Positions 18,186 to 26,196 of a DNA stretch of 64,000 nt are shown here, piece after piece. The stretch covers positions 62,001-126,000 of the forward strand of contig NZ_QGKL01000012.1 in assembly GCF_003172895.1 (NCBI RefSeq), given 5' to 3'. The stretch comes from Leucothrix arctica (GTDB lineage Bacteria > Pseudomonadota > Gammaproteobacteria > Thiotrichales > Thiotrichaceae). The notes beneath the pieces are model-generated. The model worked only from the letters and a program-made list of their open reading frames with translations, ran no database searches and had not been told where the DNA came from. The position numbers were made by a program, and so were the translations under genes. Position 1 is the first letter of the stretch. Each line of letters begins with the position of its first letter.

Positions 18186-18557
18186 TCAGGCGAGTTTAGG
18201 TGGTCTAAGAAAACGAGAAAGACTGCTGGCGACATCACTAAAATGATAAACCGATTCATGGCTATAGTGAGGGGTTACATTAAAACTAATGATTGTCGGC
18301 ATTAAAGCCGAACCACAATGGAAGAGGCAAATGCCACAACTTTGTGTTTCATCACAGGCATCATCAATTGCTGATGATTGCGATGAGCAATGTTCTGATA
18401 CGCTCATTATTTTGGCACTAGAGTTGTTACTCGTCATTTGATGACTAGCCATTATGTCTGACGAAGTCGTCGACATTTTTACCATCATCACAGACCCAGC
18501 AATGGCGTTTGCATTGAAGGATATGAGTAATAGAAAAATGAGTAAGTGCCGTATCAT
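18186..18557 (-). CDS. Small exported Cys/Met-containing protein, CopL-like leader of the copper operon
   Basis: The 123-residue product has a signal peptide (about residues 1-20, ending in NAIAG). The mature part is rich in Ser and Met, and a SCGICLFHCG cluster and other cysteines may bind metal. It ends in FLRPPKLA. It is the first gene in the minus-strand copper set, in the place where CopL-type or DUF2946-like small proteins occur upstream of copA in other proteobacteria. I recognise the type but not a specific family. A role in copper sensing or binding is inferred. Confidence 0.5.
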   Translation of the reverse strand: MIRHLLIFLLLISFNANAIAGSVMMVKMSTTSSDIMASHQMTSNNSSAKIMSVSEHCSSQSSAIDDACDETQSCGICLFHCGSALMPTIISFNVTPHYSHESVYHFSDVASSLSRFLRPPKLA

Positions 18558-18625
18558 GGTTTGTATAGTGTTGAATAATAATCAGGCTGTCAATAAACTT
18601 CCGACTAAAATATTAACGTTGTATC

Positions 18626-18642
18626 CCTCCCATGTCGGGAGG
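18626..18642. promoter_or_regulatory. Inverted repeat CCTCCC-N5-GGGAGG between divergent metal operons
   Basis: It lies in the 123-base divergent gap between the CopL-like gene (minus) and the HupE gene (plus). On the minus strand it overlaps CCGACA, which with a 17-base spacer precedes TAATAT, a plausible promoter. On the plus strand the dyad lies between TTGTAT and TACGAT/GATTAT. This layout resembles a MerR-type (CueR-like) operator, but no regulator gene is adjacent. Confidence 0.45.
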
Positions 18643-18680
18643 TACGATTATGTATTCAGTCCACATTTTAGTCATAACTA

Positions 18681-19412
18681 ATGCCCAACTCACATCAACT
18701 ATCCTTTAGCCGCATGGCTTTGGCGTTTACTTTAATAGTGCTTTCCATGCTTTTTTGGGCTGACTCGGCATGGGCGCATGCGGTCACTCAAGGTGATAAG
18801 GGTTACATTCAGGCAATTACTGGCGTTCATATTATTCCTTTTATCTACCTTGGGGCCAAGCATATGGTCACTGGATACGATCACATTTTATTCCTTTTAG
18901 GTGTCATATTCTTTTTGCATGGTATGAAACAGATTGCGCTTTATGTCAGTCTGTTTGCGATCGGGCACTCTCTTACAATGCTCGCTGGGGTCTATTTCAA
19001 CTTTGGCATTAACAGTTACATTATTGATGCCATCATTGGTTTTTCTGTCGTTTATAAGGCGTTAGATAATCTGGGCGCGTTTAAACATTGGTTTGGCTAT
19101 CAACCCGATACTAGAGTCGCAACTTTAGTGTTTGGTTTGTTGCATGGTTTTGGGCTAGCGTCGAAGCTTATCGAATACGATATTTCCGTTGATGGCTTAG
19201 TTCCAAATTTGTTGGCGTTTAATGTTGGTGTGGAAGTAGGGCAATTACTGGCGTTAGCGAGCATTTTATTGGTCATGAAATATTGGCGCGCGAGTGCTTC
19301 ATTCGCCCGTCAAGCTTATGCTGCTAATATCGTTATGATGGTAGCAGGCTTTACACTTATGGGCTTACAGATTGCAGGTTTTGTTGTAACAGAACTAACG
19401 CACCTTAATTAA
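18681..19412 (+). CDS. HupE/UreJ family membrane protein
   Basis: The 243-residue protein has a signal-like first segment (ending ADSAWAHAV) and about six further membrane segments. The motif KHMVTGYDHILFLLGVIFF and the later FAIGHSLTML and FGLLHGFGLA carry the conserved His and Asp residues of the HupE/UreJ family of putative nickel/cobalt or other metal permeases. It is divergent from the copper operon and 12 bases upstream of the anchor protein, so the two probably form one unit. The metal specificity cannot be read from the sequence. Confidence 0.75.
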   Translation: MPNSHQLSFSRMALAFTLIVLSMLFWADSAWAHAVTQGDKGYIQAITGVHIIPFIYLGAKHMVTGYDHILFLLGVIFFLHGMKQIALYVSLFAIGHSLTMLAGVYFNFGINSYIIDAIIGFSVVYKALDNLGAFKHWFGYQPDTRVATLVFGLLHGFGLASKLIEYDISVDGLVPNLLAFNVGVEVGQLLALASILLVMKYWRASASFARQAYAANIVMMVAGFTLMGLQIAGFVVTELTHLN

Positions 19413-19424
19413 GAGTATTTTTAG

Positions 19425-20171
19425 ATGAAATCCAATGTTAGTGAATCTGTTTCAACTGAAGCATCATATGTTCAAGGTGTGAGTGCTAGTTCAGGTGGGC
19501 TACTTAAAGCAACGCTCGGTGCAGCAGTTGTTGCAGGTGCGATTTTGACTTGTGTTTGGTTGCCCGCTGAGTACGGTATTGACCCTACGGGTGTTGGTCG
19601 TGCACTTGGCTTGACAGATATGGGGGAAATTAAAAAGCAACTTGTTACAGAGTCAGAGGCTGATTTGGCGGCTGCCAAAGTGGTCAATACTGATGTAGAT
19701 TTAAGTATGTTGGAGATAAACCAAAAGCTTGCCGCGATACAAACTCAACTTACGGCTATTGCTGCAACCATTGCCATTAAAGAATCAGGTGACGAGCAAG
19801 TTGTACCCATGCTAAGTGAGAATTCAGTAGTCGCCCCTGTCAGTGACGTAACGCCTTCTCTATGGCGAGATGAGGGGGATTACATTCTGTTGCCGGGCGA
19901 AGGAATTGAAGTGAAGCTTGTGATGAACAAAGGCGAACTTGCCGAGTTTGAGTGGAACGCAAACGGTAAGGTTGTTAATCACGATACGCATGGTGATGGA
20001 AGTGGTCAGAGTATCAGTTATGAAAAGGGCCGAGCAGTGCCCGAGAACGCAGGTGAGTTAAAAGCCGCGTTCACTGGAAACCATGGCTGGTATTGGCAAA
20101 ACCGCACGGCTGACCCGGTCGTTATTACATTGCGCACTCGTGGTGCTTACTCGAAAGTACTGCAGCCTTAA
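19425..20171 (+). CDS. Membrane-anchored protein accompanying HupE
   Basis: The 248-residue protein has a hydrophilic N-terminus and one membrane segment at about residues 27-47 (LGAAVVAGAILTCVWLPAEY). A coiled-coil-like stretch (about 85-125) is followed by a C-terminal domain with an aromatic, acidic and His-containing surface (NHDTHGDGSGQS, GNHGWYWQNR). Databases tend to name such proteins transmembrane anchor protein. The partner pattern with HupE is familiar but the function is unknown. The His/Asp/Trp residues could touch metal. Confidence 0.6.
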   Translation: MKSNVSESVSTEASYVQGVSASSGGLLKATLGAAVVAGAILTCVWLPAEYGIDPTGVGRALGLTDMGEIKKQLVTESEADLAAAKVVNTDVDLSMLEINQKLAAIQTQLTAIAATIAIKESGDEQVVPMLSENSVVAPVSDVTPSLWRDEGDYILLPGEGIEVKLVMNKGELAEFEWNANGKVVNHDTHGDGSGQSISYEKGRAVPENAGELKAAFTGNHGWYWQNRTADPVVITLRTRGAYSKVLQP

Positions 20172-20273
20172 TCTTCTAACGATAGATATAGAAATACTAC
20201 GAATAACTTGTTGTTCGCTTTTTGTTTTATTTTGTCTTTATTTATGAAACAAAACGAGGTATCTTGTTCGGGT

Positions 20274-20291
20274 CGAACGATGGACCGTTCG
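20274..20291. promoter_or_regulatory. Operator candidate of the HTH/Doc pair
   Basis: CGAACG-N6-CGTTCG is a perfect 6-bp-arm inverted repeat centred about 45 bases upstream of the GTG start of a helix-turn-helix protein in a toxin-antitoxin-like operon. Autoregulation through such a repeat is the usual arrangement for these systems. Binding is inferred. Confidence 0.45.
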
Positions 20292-20326
20292 TCGGCAGAT
20301 AAAGCTAAGACGCAACGGGGGATTAT

Positions 20327-21337
20327 GTGAGTAAAGATTTAACCACCTCAAGTATTCATCGGCAAAATATTTTAAATAACCCATTCGCGCTTGAGAAAAT
20401 CCAAGAGCATTTTGATTTTAAAGGGACGTTATTTGAAAATGAGCAGGTGTATACCAAAGCTAAAGTAGCCGAATTATTAGGTGTTGATACTCGCACAATA
20501 GAGCGATATGTCAAAAATCACACCGATGAATTCGGTTCAAATGGCTATCGTGTTTTAAAAGGAAAGTCCTTAAAAATCTTTAAGTTACAGTATGTCTCCG
20601 ACACAGGTGTCGGTGAGAAAGCTGCGACTCTGGGTGTTTTTAATTTCCGTGCTATTTTAAACCTCGCGATGGTCTTGACTGAAAGCGAACGCGCTAGAGA
20701 AATACGTTCTCGCGTGTTAGATATTGTGCTCGACGTCATTGCTAAGAAAACAGGCGGCCACACACGTTTTATCAATCAACGTGCTCAAGATTATCTACCT
20801 GCTTCCTACCAAGAGTTCAGTTACCGTAAGCTCTTCACCGACGCTTTACGCGACTATGTGGACATGGGTGGCACTAAGTACCGCCACTTCACCAATCTAA
20901 TCTATCAAGCCATCTTTAAAGAAGACGCCGCTGAGTACCGACGTATCCTAAATATTACGGATAAAAGTCGTACGCGTGACACCATGTACAGTGAAGTATT
21001 GGAGCTTATTGCTAGCTTTGAAAGTGGTATTGCGGATCAACTTAAAGAGCGCTCAGCAGCACTTGAGCGAAAGCTTACACAGGCTGAGACTGAAGAATTG
21101 TTCAAGGCTTCAGAGTCAAACCCATTTATTAAGCCTTATATAGAAGGTGCACGTACACGAATGGCCAGTCGTGACCTTTGTTTTAGAGATGCGTTACACG
21201 ACAAACTTGAAGGGTACATTCAGTCAGTCCCCGCAGTAGACTTTGAAAAGTTTTTAGGTGAAACCAGCAAAAACTTATCTGAGCGTTTAGAGCAAGAAGA
21301 GGTGTTATCTGTTTTTAAGCGCTTGAAGGATCGATAG
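20327..21337 (+). CDS. Large HTH DNA-binding protein, putative antitoxin partner of Doc
   Basis: The gene begins with GTG (strong GGGGG ribosome-binding site about 5 bases before it). The 336-residue protein has a predicted helix-turn-helix at about residues 45-70 (KAKVAELLGVDTRTIERYV). A long mostly helical body follows with AGGHTRFINQR-like text near 145 (here TGGHTRFINQR). Proteins of this type and size recur directly upstream of Doc-family toxins in proteobacteria, where a much smaller Phd antitoxin would normally stand. The toxin ATG follows the stop with no gap, which implies coupled translation. The antitoxin role is inferred from this position. Confidence 0.65.
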   Translation: MSKDLTTSSIHRQNILNNPFALEKIQEHFDFKGTLFENEQVYTKAKVAELLGVDTRTIERYVKNHTDEFGSNGYRVLKGKSLKIFKLQYVSDTGVGEKAATLGVFNFRAILNLAMVLTESERAREIRSRVLDIVLDVIAKKTGGHTRFINQRAQDYLPASYQEFSYRKLFTDALRDYVDMGGTKYRHFTNLIYQAIFKEDAAEYRRILNITDKSRTRDTMYSEVLELIASFESGIADQLKERSAALERKLTQAETEELFKASESNPFIKPYIEGARTRMASRDLCFRDALHDKLEGYIQSVPAVDFEKFLGETSKNLSERLEQEEVLSVFKRLKDR

Positions 21338-21772
21338 ATGGAATGGCCGATTTATTATTTTGGCATTCGTCAGGCAATTGAGGCGCACGACCTCATTATT
21401 GATAAAAGTGGTGGCTTAGAAGGGTTGCGTGAAATAGGATTGTTAGCCAGTGTGTTAGAGCATATTCAAAACGACCTTTATTACCCCAACTTTGAAGACA
21501 AGCTAGCCCACCTTATTTTCTCGGTTAACAAGCTCCATGCGTTTAATGACGGAAACAAGCGAGCGAGCTTGTACCTTGGTGCGTATTTCATGGAGTTAAA
21601 CGGTTATGACTACTGTATCGAGCGTTTTTGGTTTGAGTTTGAAAACTATGCGGTGAGTTTGGCAGAAGGTCGTATTAGTAAAGAATTGCTTCAGGAAATG
21701 CTTGGTGCTTGCATCAATGACGAAGAGTTTAGTGAGTCACTAAAACTACGTCTAATTGAGGTATTAATCTAA
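21338..21772 (+). CDS. doc: Death-on-curing (Doc/Fic fold) toxin
   Basis: The 144-residue protein has the Doc active-site motif HAFNDGNKRAS (about residues 67-77), a variant of HxFx(N/D)(A/G)NKR, within a small helical Fic-fold domain. Characterised Doc proteins phosphorylate EF-Tu and stop translation. All motif residues are present, so the enzyme is probably functional. It is directly adjacent to the large HTH protein and ends at a strong bidirectional terminator. Confidence 0.85.
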   Translation: MEWPIYYFGIRQAIEAHDLIIDKSGGLEGLREIGLLASVLEHIQNDLYYPNFEDKLAHLIFSVNKLHAFNDGNKRASLYLGAYFMELNGYDYCIERFWFEFENYAVSLAEGRISKELLQEMLGACINDEEFSESLKLRLIEVLI

Positions 21773-21787
21773 GCGCATAACACCATC

Positions 21788-21832
21788 AAAAAAGCCCTTC
21801 AGTTGTTCATCAAACTGAGGGGCTTTTTTATT
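21788..21832. terminator. Bidirectional intrinsic terminator between doc and sulP
   Basis: The stem GCCCTTCAGTT pairs with AACTGAGGGGC (one G-T wobble). It is flanked by an A-run on the left and a T-run on the right, so it serves both the plus-strand doc gene and the minus-strand SulP gene. Confidence 0.9.
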
Positions 21833-21870
21833 GGCATAGACTATAACTACTTAATTAATTACGTGTCACC

Positions 21871-23715
21871 TTACTCTTTTGGCTCTGGTTTCACTGGACT
21901 AACATTGATCGTTTCATTCGATGTAATTGTCGTAGGGTCAGTGTTAGGTCTTTCAGCAAGATCCGAAGGTCTGTAATACTCTAAGTGACTAATGTCGATC
22001 TCATCACCAAGACGTTCCTTAAGGTCCCAAATCGCACGAATACGCTTACCATAAAAGTTCTTCTCGCCAATGGTCTCATATAAGCCGGAGCGTTTTAGTG
22101 CATCCAGAAGCTTAAACTTAGCGCGGCTAATACAGAAAGTAACACCTATTTCATGCATACCCTCAACCATGTGAGCAAGCATCTCTTCACCTGTAGAGTC
22201 AATCTGATCGACGGCTTCAAGGTCCAAGACAAGGGCTTTTAGCTTAGGCTTGTCAGCAATAGCATTTAATAAACGCTTCTCTAAGTAACCTGCATTGGCA
22301 AAGTATAAGTCACCATCAAAGCGGAATATGGCAAACGTTTCACTGGTTTCCATGCCGAACATTTTAGCGTCTCGAAACTCACCTTCTTTATCTTTTGATA
22401 ACTCGGCGAAGTGAGGTTTCATGGTGCGGTATAGATAGAAACCAACAGATAATGCGACACCAATAAAGATACCGTTCTCAAGGTGAGGTGCAAATGCTAG
22501 CGTTGATAGGAATACAACTAATGCAATAAATCCATCATGTGGATTAACTCGCCACGCATGCTTAAACGGTTCAAACTTAATCATGCCGTAAACAGCAATA
22601 ATGATAATGGCAGCCAATGTCGCCAATGGTAGGTGATAAAGCAAAGGCGTTAAAAACAGTAGTGTAATACCAACAATGATACCCGTTACTATCGCTGCAA
22701 AACCTGTTTTTGCACCCGCGTCAAATGCGACCGCAGTTCGAGAGAAAGAGCCTGAAACAGCATAACCCTGAGTAAAGCCAGCAACGATATTAGCCAGTCC
22801 TTTACCCACCATTTCTTGGTCGGCTGAGATACGTTGGCGTGTTTTTGAAGCCACTGCTTTGGCGATTGAGAAGGCTTCAACGAAGCTAAGTAGTGCAATA
22901 ATCATGGCTGGCATGACTAGCGCAGAGAATCGGAGGTCATTAGCAACAGGTATAACAATGGCAGGAAGGCCTGGCTCAACCATACCAACGACAGCACCAC
23001 CTCTATCCTCGTATCCAAGCAACCAAGAGGTGACGATAGTAATTAATACCGTAATCAATATGCCCGGTAACCTAGGAAACTGAGTGCGGAACAAGATCAA
23101 TAGAAACAGCGAGAGCACACCCATTATCAATGTGACGAAGTTAGTATCCGTCGGCACTTGCCTGAGAAAATCTGCAAAGGTATCAAACAGGTTTTGACTG
23201 CTATCCATTGGAATACCAAACAGCTTTCCTATTTGCAAACTACCAATAACAATTGCAGCGGCATTGGTGAAACCGATGATGACAGGGTGCGACAGGAAGT
23301 CTACCAATATCCCTAGCCGCAAAAAGCCTAGGACAAGCTGGAACACTCCCACCATAAGGGCAAGTATTGCAGCATGAATAATGTACTCTTCAACACTCAA
23401 GTTGAGCGTTGCTAATGCGGCAGCAGTCATTAATGAAATGATGGCAACTGGACCGTTTTGTAACTGTCGTGACGAGCCGAATAGTGCCGCAACGATAGGT
23501 ACTAAAAATGAGGCGTATAAACCAATGTGCGGCGGTAAGCCTGCTAATTGGGCATAAGCCATTGATTGCGGTATCAAAACAAGTGCGACGGTCGCACCAG
23601 CGATGATATCCGCCTTCAAAATGTCAGGATTCTTTAATTCGCCAATCCATTGTTTAAAAGGTGTAAGGCGAAGTACGGCATCGTGCAGTAGTGACGCTAG
23701 ATAGGCATTGAACAT
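21871..23715 (-). CDS. SulP family anion transporter with C-terminal STAS domain
   Basis: The 614-residue protein has about 10-14 membrane segments. The SulP signature region reads GATVALVLIPQSMAYAQLAG near residue 40 and is followed by LPPHIGLYASF. A cytosolic STAS domain lies at about 450-560 (LVLDLEAVDQIDSTGEEML). SulP proteins carry sulfate, bicarbonate or other anions. A sulfate role would suit a sulfur-oxidising cell, but no carbonic anhydrase or cys gene is adjacent to decide. The ~60 C-terminal residues beyond STAS are hydrophilic and variable. Confidence 0.88.
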   Translation of the reverse strand: MFNAYLASLLHDAVLRLTPFKQWIGELKNPDILKADIIAGATVALVLIPQSMAYAQLAGLPPHIGLYASFLVPIVAALFGSSRQLQNGPVAIISLMTAAALATLNLSVEEYIIHAAILALMVGVFQLVLGFLRLGILVDFLSHPVIIGFTNAAAIVIGSLQIGKLFGIPMDSSQNLFDTFADFLRQVPTDTNFVTLIMGVLSLFLLILFRTQFPRLPGILITVLITIVTSWLLGYEDRGGAVVGMVEPGLPAIVIPVANDLRFSALVMPAMIIALLSFVEAFSIAKAVASKTRQRISADQEMVGKGLANIVAGFTQGYAVSGSFSRTAVAFDAGAKTGFAAIVTGIIVGITLLFLTPLLYHLPLATLAAIIIIAVYGMIKFEPFKHAWRVNPHDGFIALVVFLSTLAFAPHLENGIFIGVALSVGFYLYRTMKPHFAELSKDKEGEFRDAKMFGMETSETFAIFRFDGDLYFANAGYLEKRLLNAIADKPKLKALVLDLEAVDQIDSTGEEMLAHMVEGMHEIGVTFCISRAKFKLLDALKRSGLYETIGEKNFYGKRIRAIWDLKERLGDEIDISHLEYYRPSDLAERPNTDPTTITSNETINVSPVKPEPKE

Positions 23716-23839
23716 CGTGTGAAATTACCATCTTATTATATGAAGGTTGAATATTAGTGTAGCACGTCAAATAGAATTTAATTCGACATCTAATCAGTCT
23801 TCAATTGTGTGGCTCAATTATTAAATAAATCTGGCTGAT

Positions 23840-24235
23840 TTATAAAAAGTAAGGGTGCAAATTAATCCCTTCACGCTCTACTCTATCGGCATCTAATTTT
23901 AGCATTGCTTGGTAGCAGGCTTCTGCTGTTGCAACTTCATTTCGGTCATCGTCAAGTGCATCTAGAAACTGGTTAAATAAGTAATTAAATGACTCATCGC
24001 CGTCAATGCTACTGATCGTATCAACCATAGGCACCATGACTGTTTCAGTTGTAACCACTTGAGTAATACGAGTGATACTTGCTAAATGTTCATAGCTTAG
24101 TTTGCCATTTAATAGCTTTAAGGTATTGATTAATTGCTGCTCCGTCGCAATATATTCTTGAGGGCTGTAGTCCGTATTCATAATGACATTTACTAAGCCA
24201 TTATATTGTTCGAGAAGTGGGGTAATCTCATTCAT
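23840..24235 (-). CDS. Hypothetical protein, unrecognised
   Basis: I do not recognise this 131-residue soluble, acidic, mostly helical protein (pattern DALDDDRNEVATAEACYQAML near the C-terminus). It has no signal peptide or membrane segment and only one cysteine. It is monocistronic, divergent from the protease gene, with a weak ribosome-binding site. Conservation of reading frame and composition like its neighbours support a real gene. Confidence 0.55.
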   Translation of the reverse strand: MNEITPLLEQYNGLVNVIMNTDYSPQEYIATEQQLINTLKLLNGKLSYEHLASITRITQVVTTETVMVPMVDTISSIDGDESFNYLFNQFLDALDDDRNEVATAEACYQAMLKLDADRVEREGINLHPYFL

Positions 24236-24555
24236 AGTTCTTTTTTCATTGTTATTATTCGGGGTGTTATGAATTGCTAATCGCTCAAGGGGGGTCGATT
24301 GATTAGCTTGAAATTAGTTTAGAGCTGATAACCTTGTTGTTAGCTTAATTACATTTTGTCAATAATAGTTACAGATAACTGGTCTACGAAAGTCATCTAA
24401 ATTAATGAATTTAAAGGTTTTTTGTTTTTATTCTAAATACGCTGCGCTCAGCGAAGTTGTAAACACAACAACTTTAAGTGAACAAACATCTTGTAGAGCA
24501 CGGTTACTTGTTGATATATAGAGCAGATAAATATTTTAATAACATCGGGGATCTT
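24236..24555. other. 320-base divergent intergenic region
   Basis: It separates the minus-strand hypothetical gene from the plus-strand protease gene and must hold both promoters. The only structure I see is an inverted repeat GCTAATC/GATTAGC at 24276-24282 and 24301-24307 around a G-run. No RNA gene or further ORF is convincing. Confidence 0.4.
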
Positions 24556-26139
24556 ATGTTCAAACCAAACGCATATAAACTAATCTTGTTTATGGCTCTG
24601 ATTGTCAACGCTATGTTTTTTGCAACAACCACGATCGTTCAAGCTGAAGAAATTAGGCTTGTGACGAAACAAGAGAAGCGAGCAGCGTTAGGTGACACGA
24701 AAGAAGCGGTGATTAAGCTCTTCGTTGTTTCTCACATTGTAGACACTTTAAAACCTTGGAATTCCTACATCAGCCGTTCGACAGGCTCAGGTTTTATTAT
24801 TAACGGTAATCGTATTCTTACTAATGCGCATGTTGTGTCAAACGCGACATTTATCGAAGTGCGTAAGCACGGTGAAACAAAGCGATACGAAGCGAAGGTT
24901 TCGCATATTTCACATGATTCAGACTTGGCGATTGTGACGCTTAAGAATGATGTTCCGGACTTCTATAAAACAGAATTTCTATCATTGGGTGACCTTCCAG
25001 ATGCACAACAAGAAGTGACTGCTTACGGTTATCCTGTGGGTGGTGATAGCTTGAGTGTGACACGTGGTGTTGTCTCTCGAATCGAACGTTCGGTATATGT
25101 TCATAAGAACAGAAGCCTTATTTCGGTCCAAGTAGATGCGGCGATCAATCCGGGCAACAGTGGTGGCCCAGTGCTATCAAGTGGCGTGGTTGTTGGTGTC
25201 GTTATGCAGTCAATGAACTCTTCTGAAAATGTTGGGTACATCATTCCTACTAATGTAGTGAAGCATTTCCTAGAAGACCTTAGGGATAACCAATATGACG
25301 GTTTCCCTACACTAGGTATTTTACACCAAGAAATTGAAAGCCCAGCATTGCGTGATAAGTATGGCGTGACGGGTGATGAAAGTGGTGTGTTGGTGTCGAT
25401 GGTTTATCCTGGTGCACCTGCCGAAGGCGTGCTGATGAAGAATGATATCATCACTCATATTGATGGTCGTAAAATTGCCAACAATGGCATGGTTGAGTTA
25501 CGTCATCGTGAAACGATTGCTTATGAGCACTTCGTGGATATGCATCAGGTAGGTGAGTCTATCAAGCTGAAAGTGATTCGTGATGCTAAGCCAAAAGACT
25601 TAATCGTTGAGCTGACAAAGACGCAAGATACGTTTGAACTAGTTGCTGCACCAAGCTTTGAAAAAAAGCCTAGCTACTTTATCTTCGGTGGTTTTGTCTT
25701 CATGCCGCTAACGGATGATTTGATTACAGCAAGTCGCCGTCGCATGGGCTTTGATGACAAGGTACTTAACCTTAAAAACTTCTGGCCAACAGATGAGCGT
25801 AAGGAAGCCGTTATCTTGACCCGCGTTCTACCTGCGAACAGTAACAAGGGTTTCCACGATGTCTCTTTTGTTCTCGTTGAAAAGCTGGATGGTAAGACTT
25901 TCCAAGATTTTGAGTCTTTTTATAAGCTAGTGAAAACAAGCAAGTCTGACTTCATCAAGCTTGAAGATGAGTTTGGTTATCAAGTCGTGATTGACCGAAA
26001 GAAGGCGTTAAGCAGTCAGGATAAGATTCTTGAGTTGTACAACGTTCCTCAAGGGCAGTCTAATGATTTAGAGAAGTTGCTAGAGAAAGAAGAAAAAGAA
26101 GATGAAGCGCAAAAAGCTAAGCCGGGTTCTGCGGTTTAA
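24556..26139 (+). CDS. Deg/HtrA-like serine protease with PDZ region
   Basis: The start is set at the ATG at 24556, with GGGGA just before it. This gives a good signal peptide (about 1-31, ending IVQA), whereas a GTG start at 24478 adds 26 residues ahead of it. The 527-residue protein has the trypsin-like triad His92 (TNAHVV), Asp123 (HDSDLAIV) and Ser202 (NPGNSGGPV). PDZ-like material follows (GVLVSMVYPGAPAEGVLMKND). The long C-terminal region and GYPVGG/VSRIER pattern resemble the plant Deg9-like branch more than DegP or DegQ. The tail is Glu/Lys-rich. A periplasmic quality-control role is likely. Confidence 0.82.
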   Translation: MFKPNAYKLILFMALIVNAMFFATTTIVQAEEIRLVTKQEKRAALGDTKEAVIKLFVVSHIVDTLKPWNSYISRSTGSGFIINGNRILTNAHVVSNATFIEVRKHGETKRYEAKVSHISHDSDLAIVTLKNDVPDFYKTEFLSLGDLPDAQQEVTAYGYPVGGDSLSVTRGVVSRIERSVYVHKNRSLISVQVDAAINPGNSGGPVLSSGVVVGVVMQSMNSSENVGYIIPTNVVKHFLEDLRDNQYDGFPTLGILHQEIESPALRDKYGVTGDESGVLVSMVYPGAPAEGVLMKNDIITHIDGRKIANNGMVELRHRETIAYEHFVDMHQVGESIKLKVIRDAKPKDLIVELTKTQDTFELVAAPSFEKKPSYFIFGGFVFMPLTDDLITASRRRMGFDDKVLNLKNFWPTDERKEAVILTRVLPANSNKGFHDVSFVLVEKLDGKTFQDFESFYKLVKTSKSDFIKLEDEFGYQVVIDRKKALSSQDKILELYNVPQGQSNDLEKLLEKEEKEDEAQKAKPGSAV

Positions 26140-26153
26140 AAACGTTTAGTCTG

Positions 26154-26196
26154 ATATAGGCCACTCGGTTTTATAATCGAGCGGCCTTTTTTATGT
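26154..26196. terminator. Terminator between the protease and sdaA genes
   Basis: The complementary stretches GGCCACTCG and CGAGCGGCC (one mismatch) flank a loop of about 11 bases and are followed by TTTTTT. It serves the plus-strand protease gene and lies directly at the end of the minus-strand sdaA. Confidence 0.85.
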
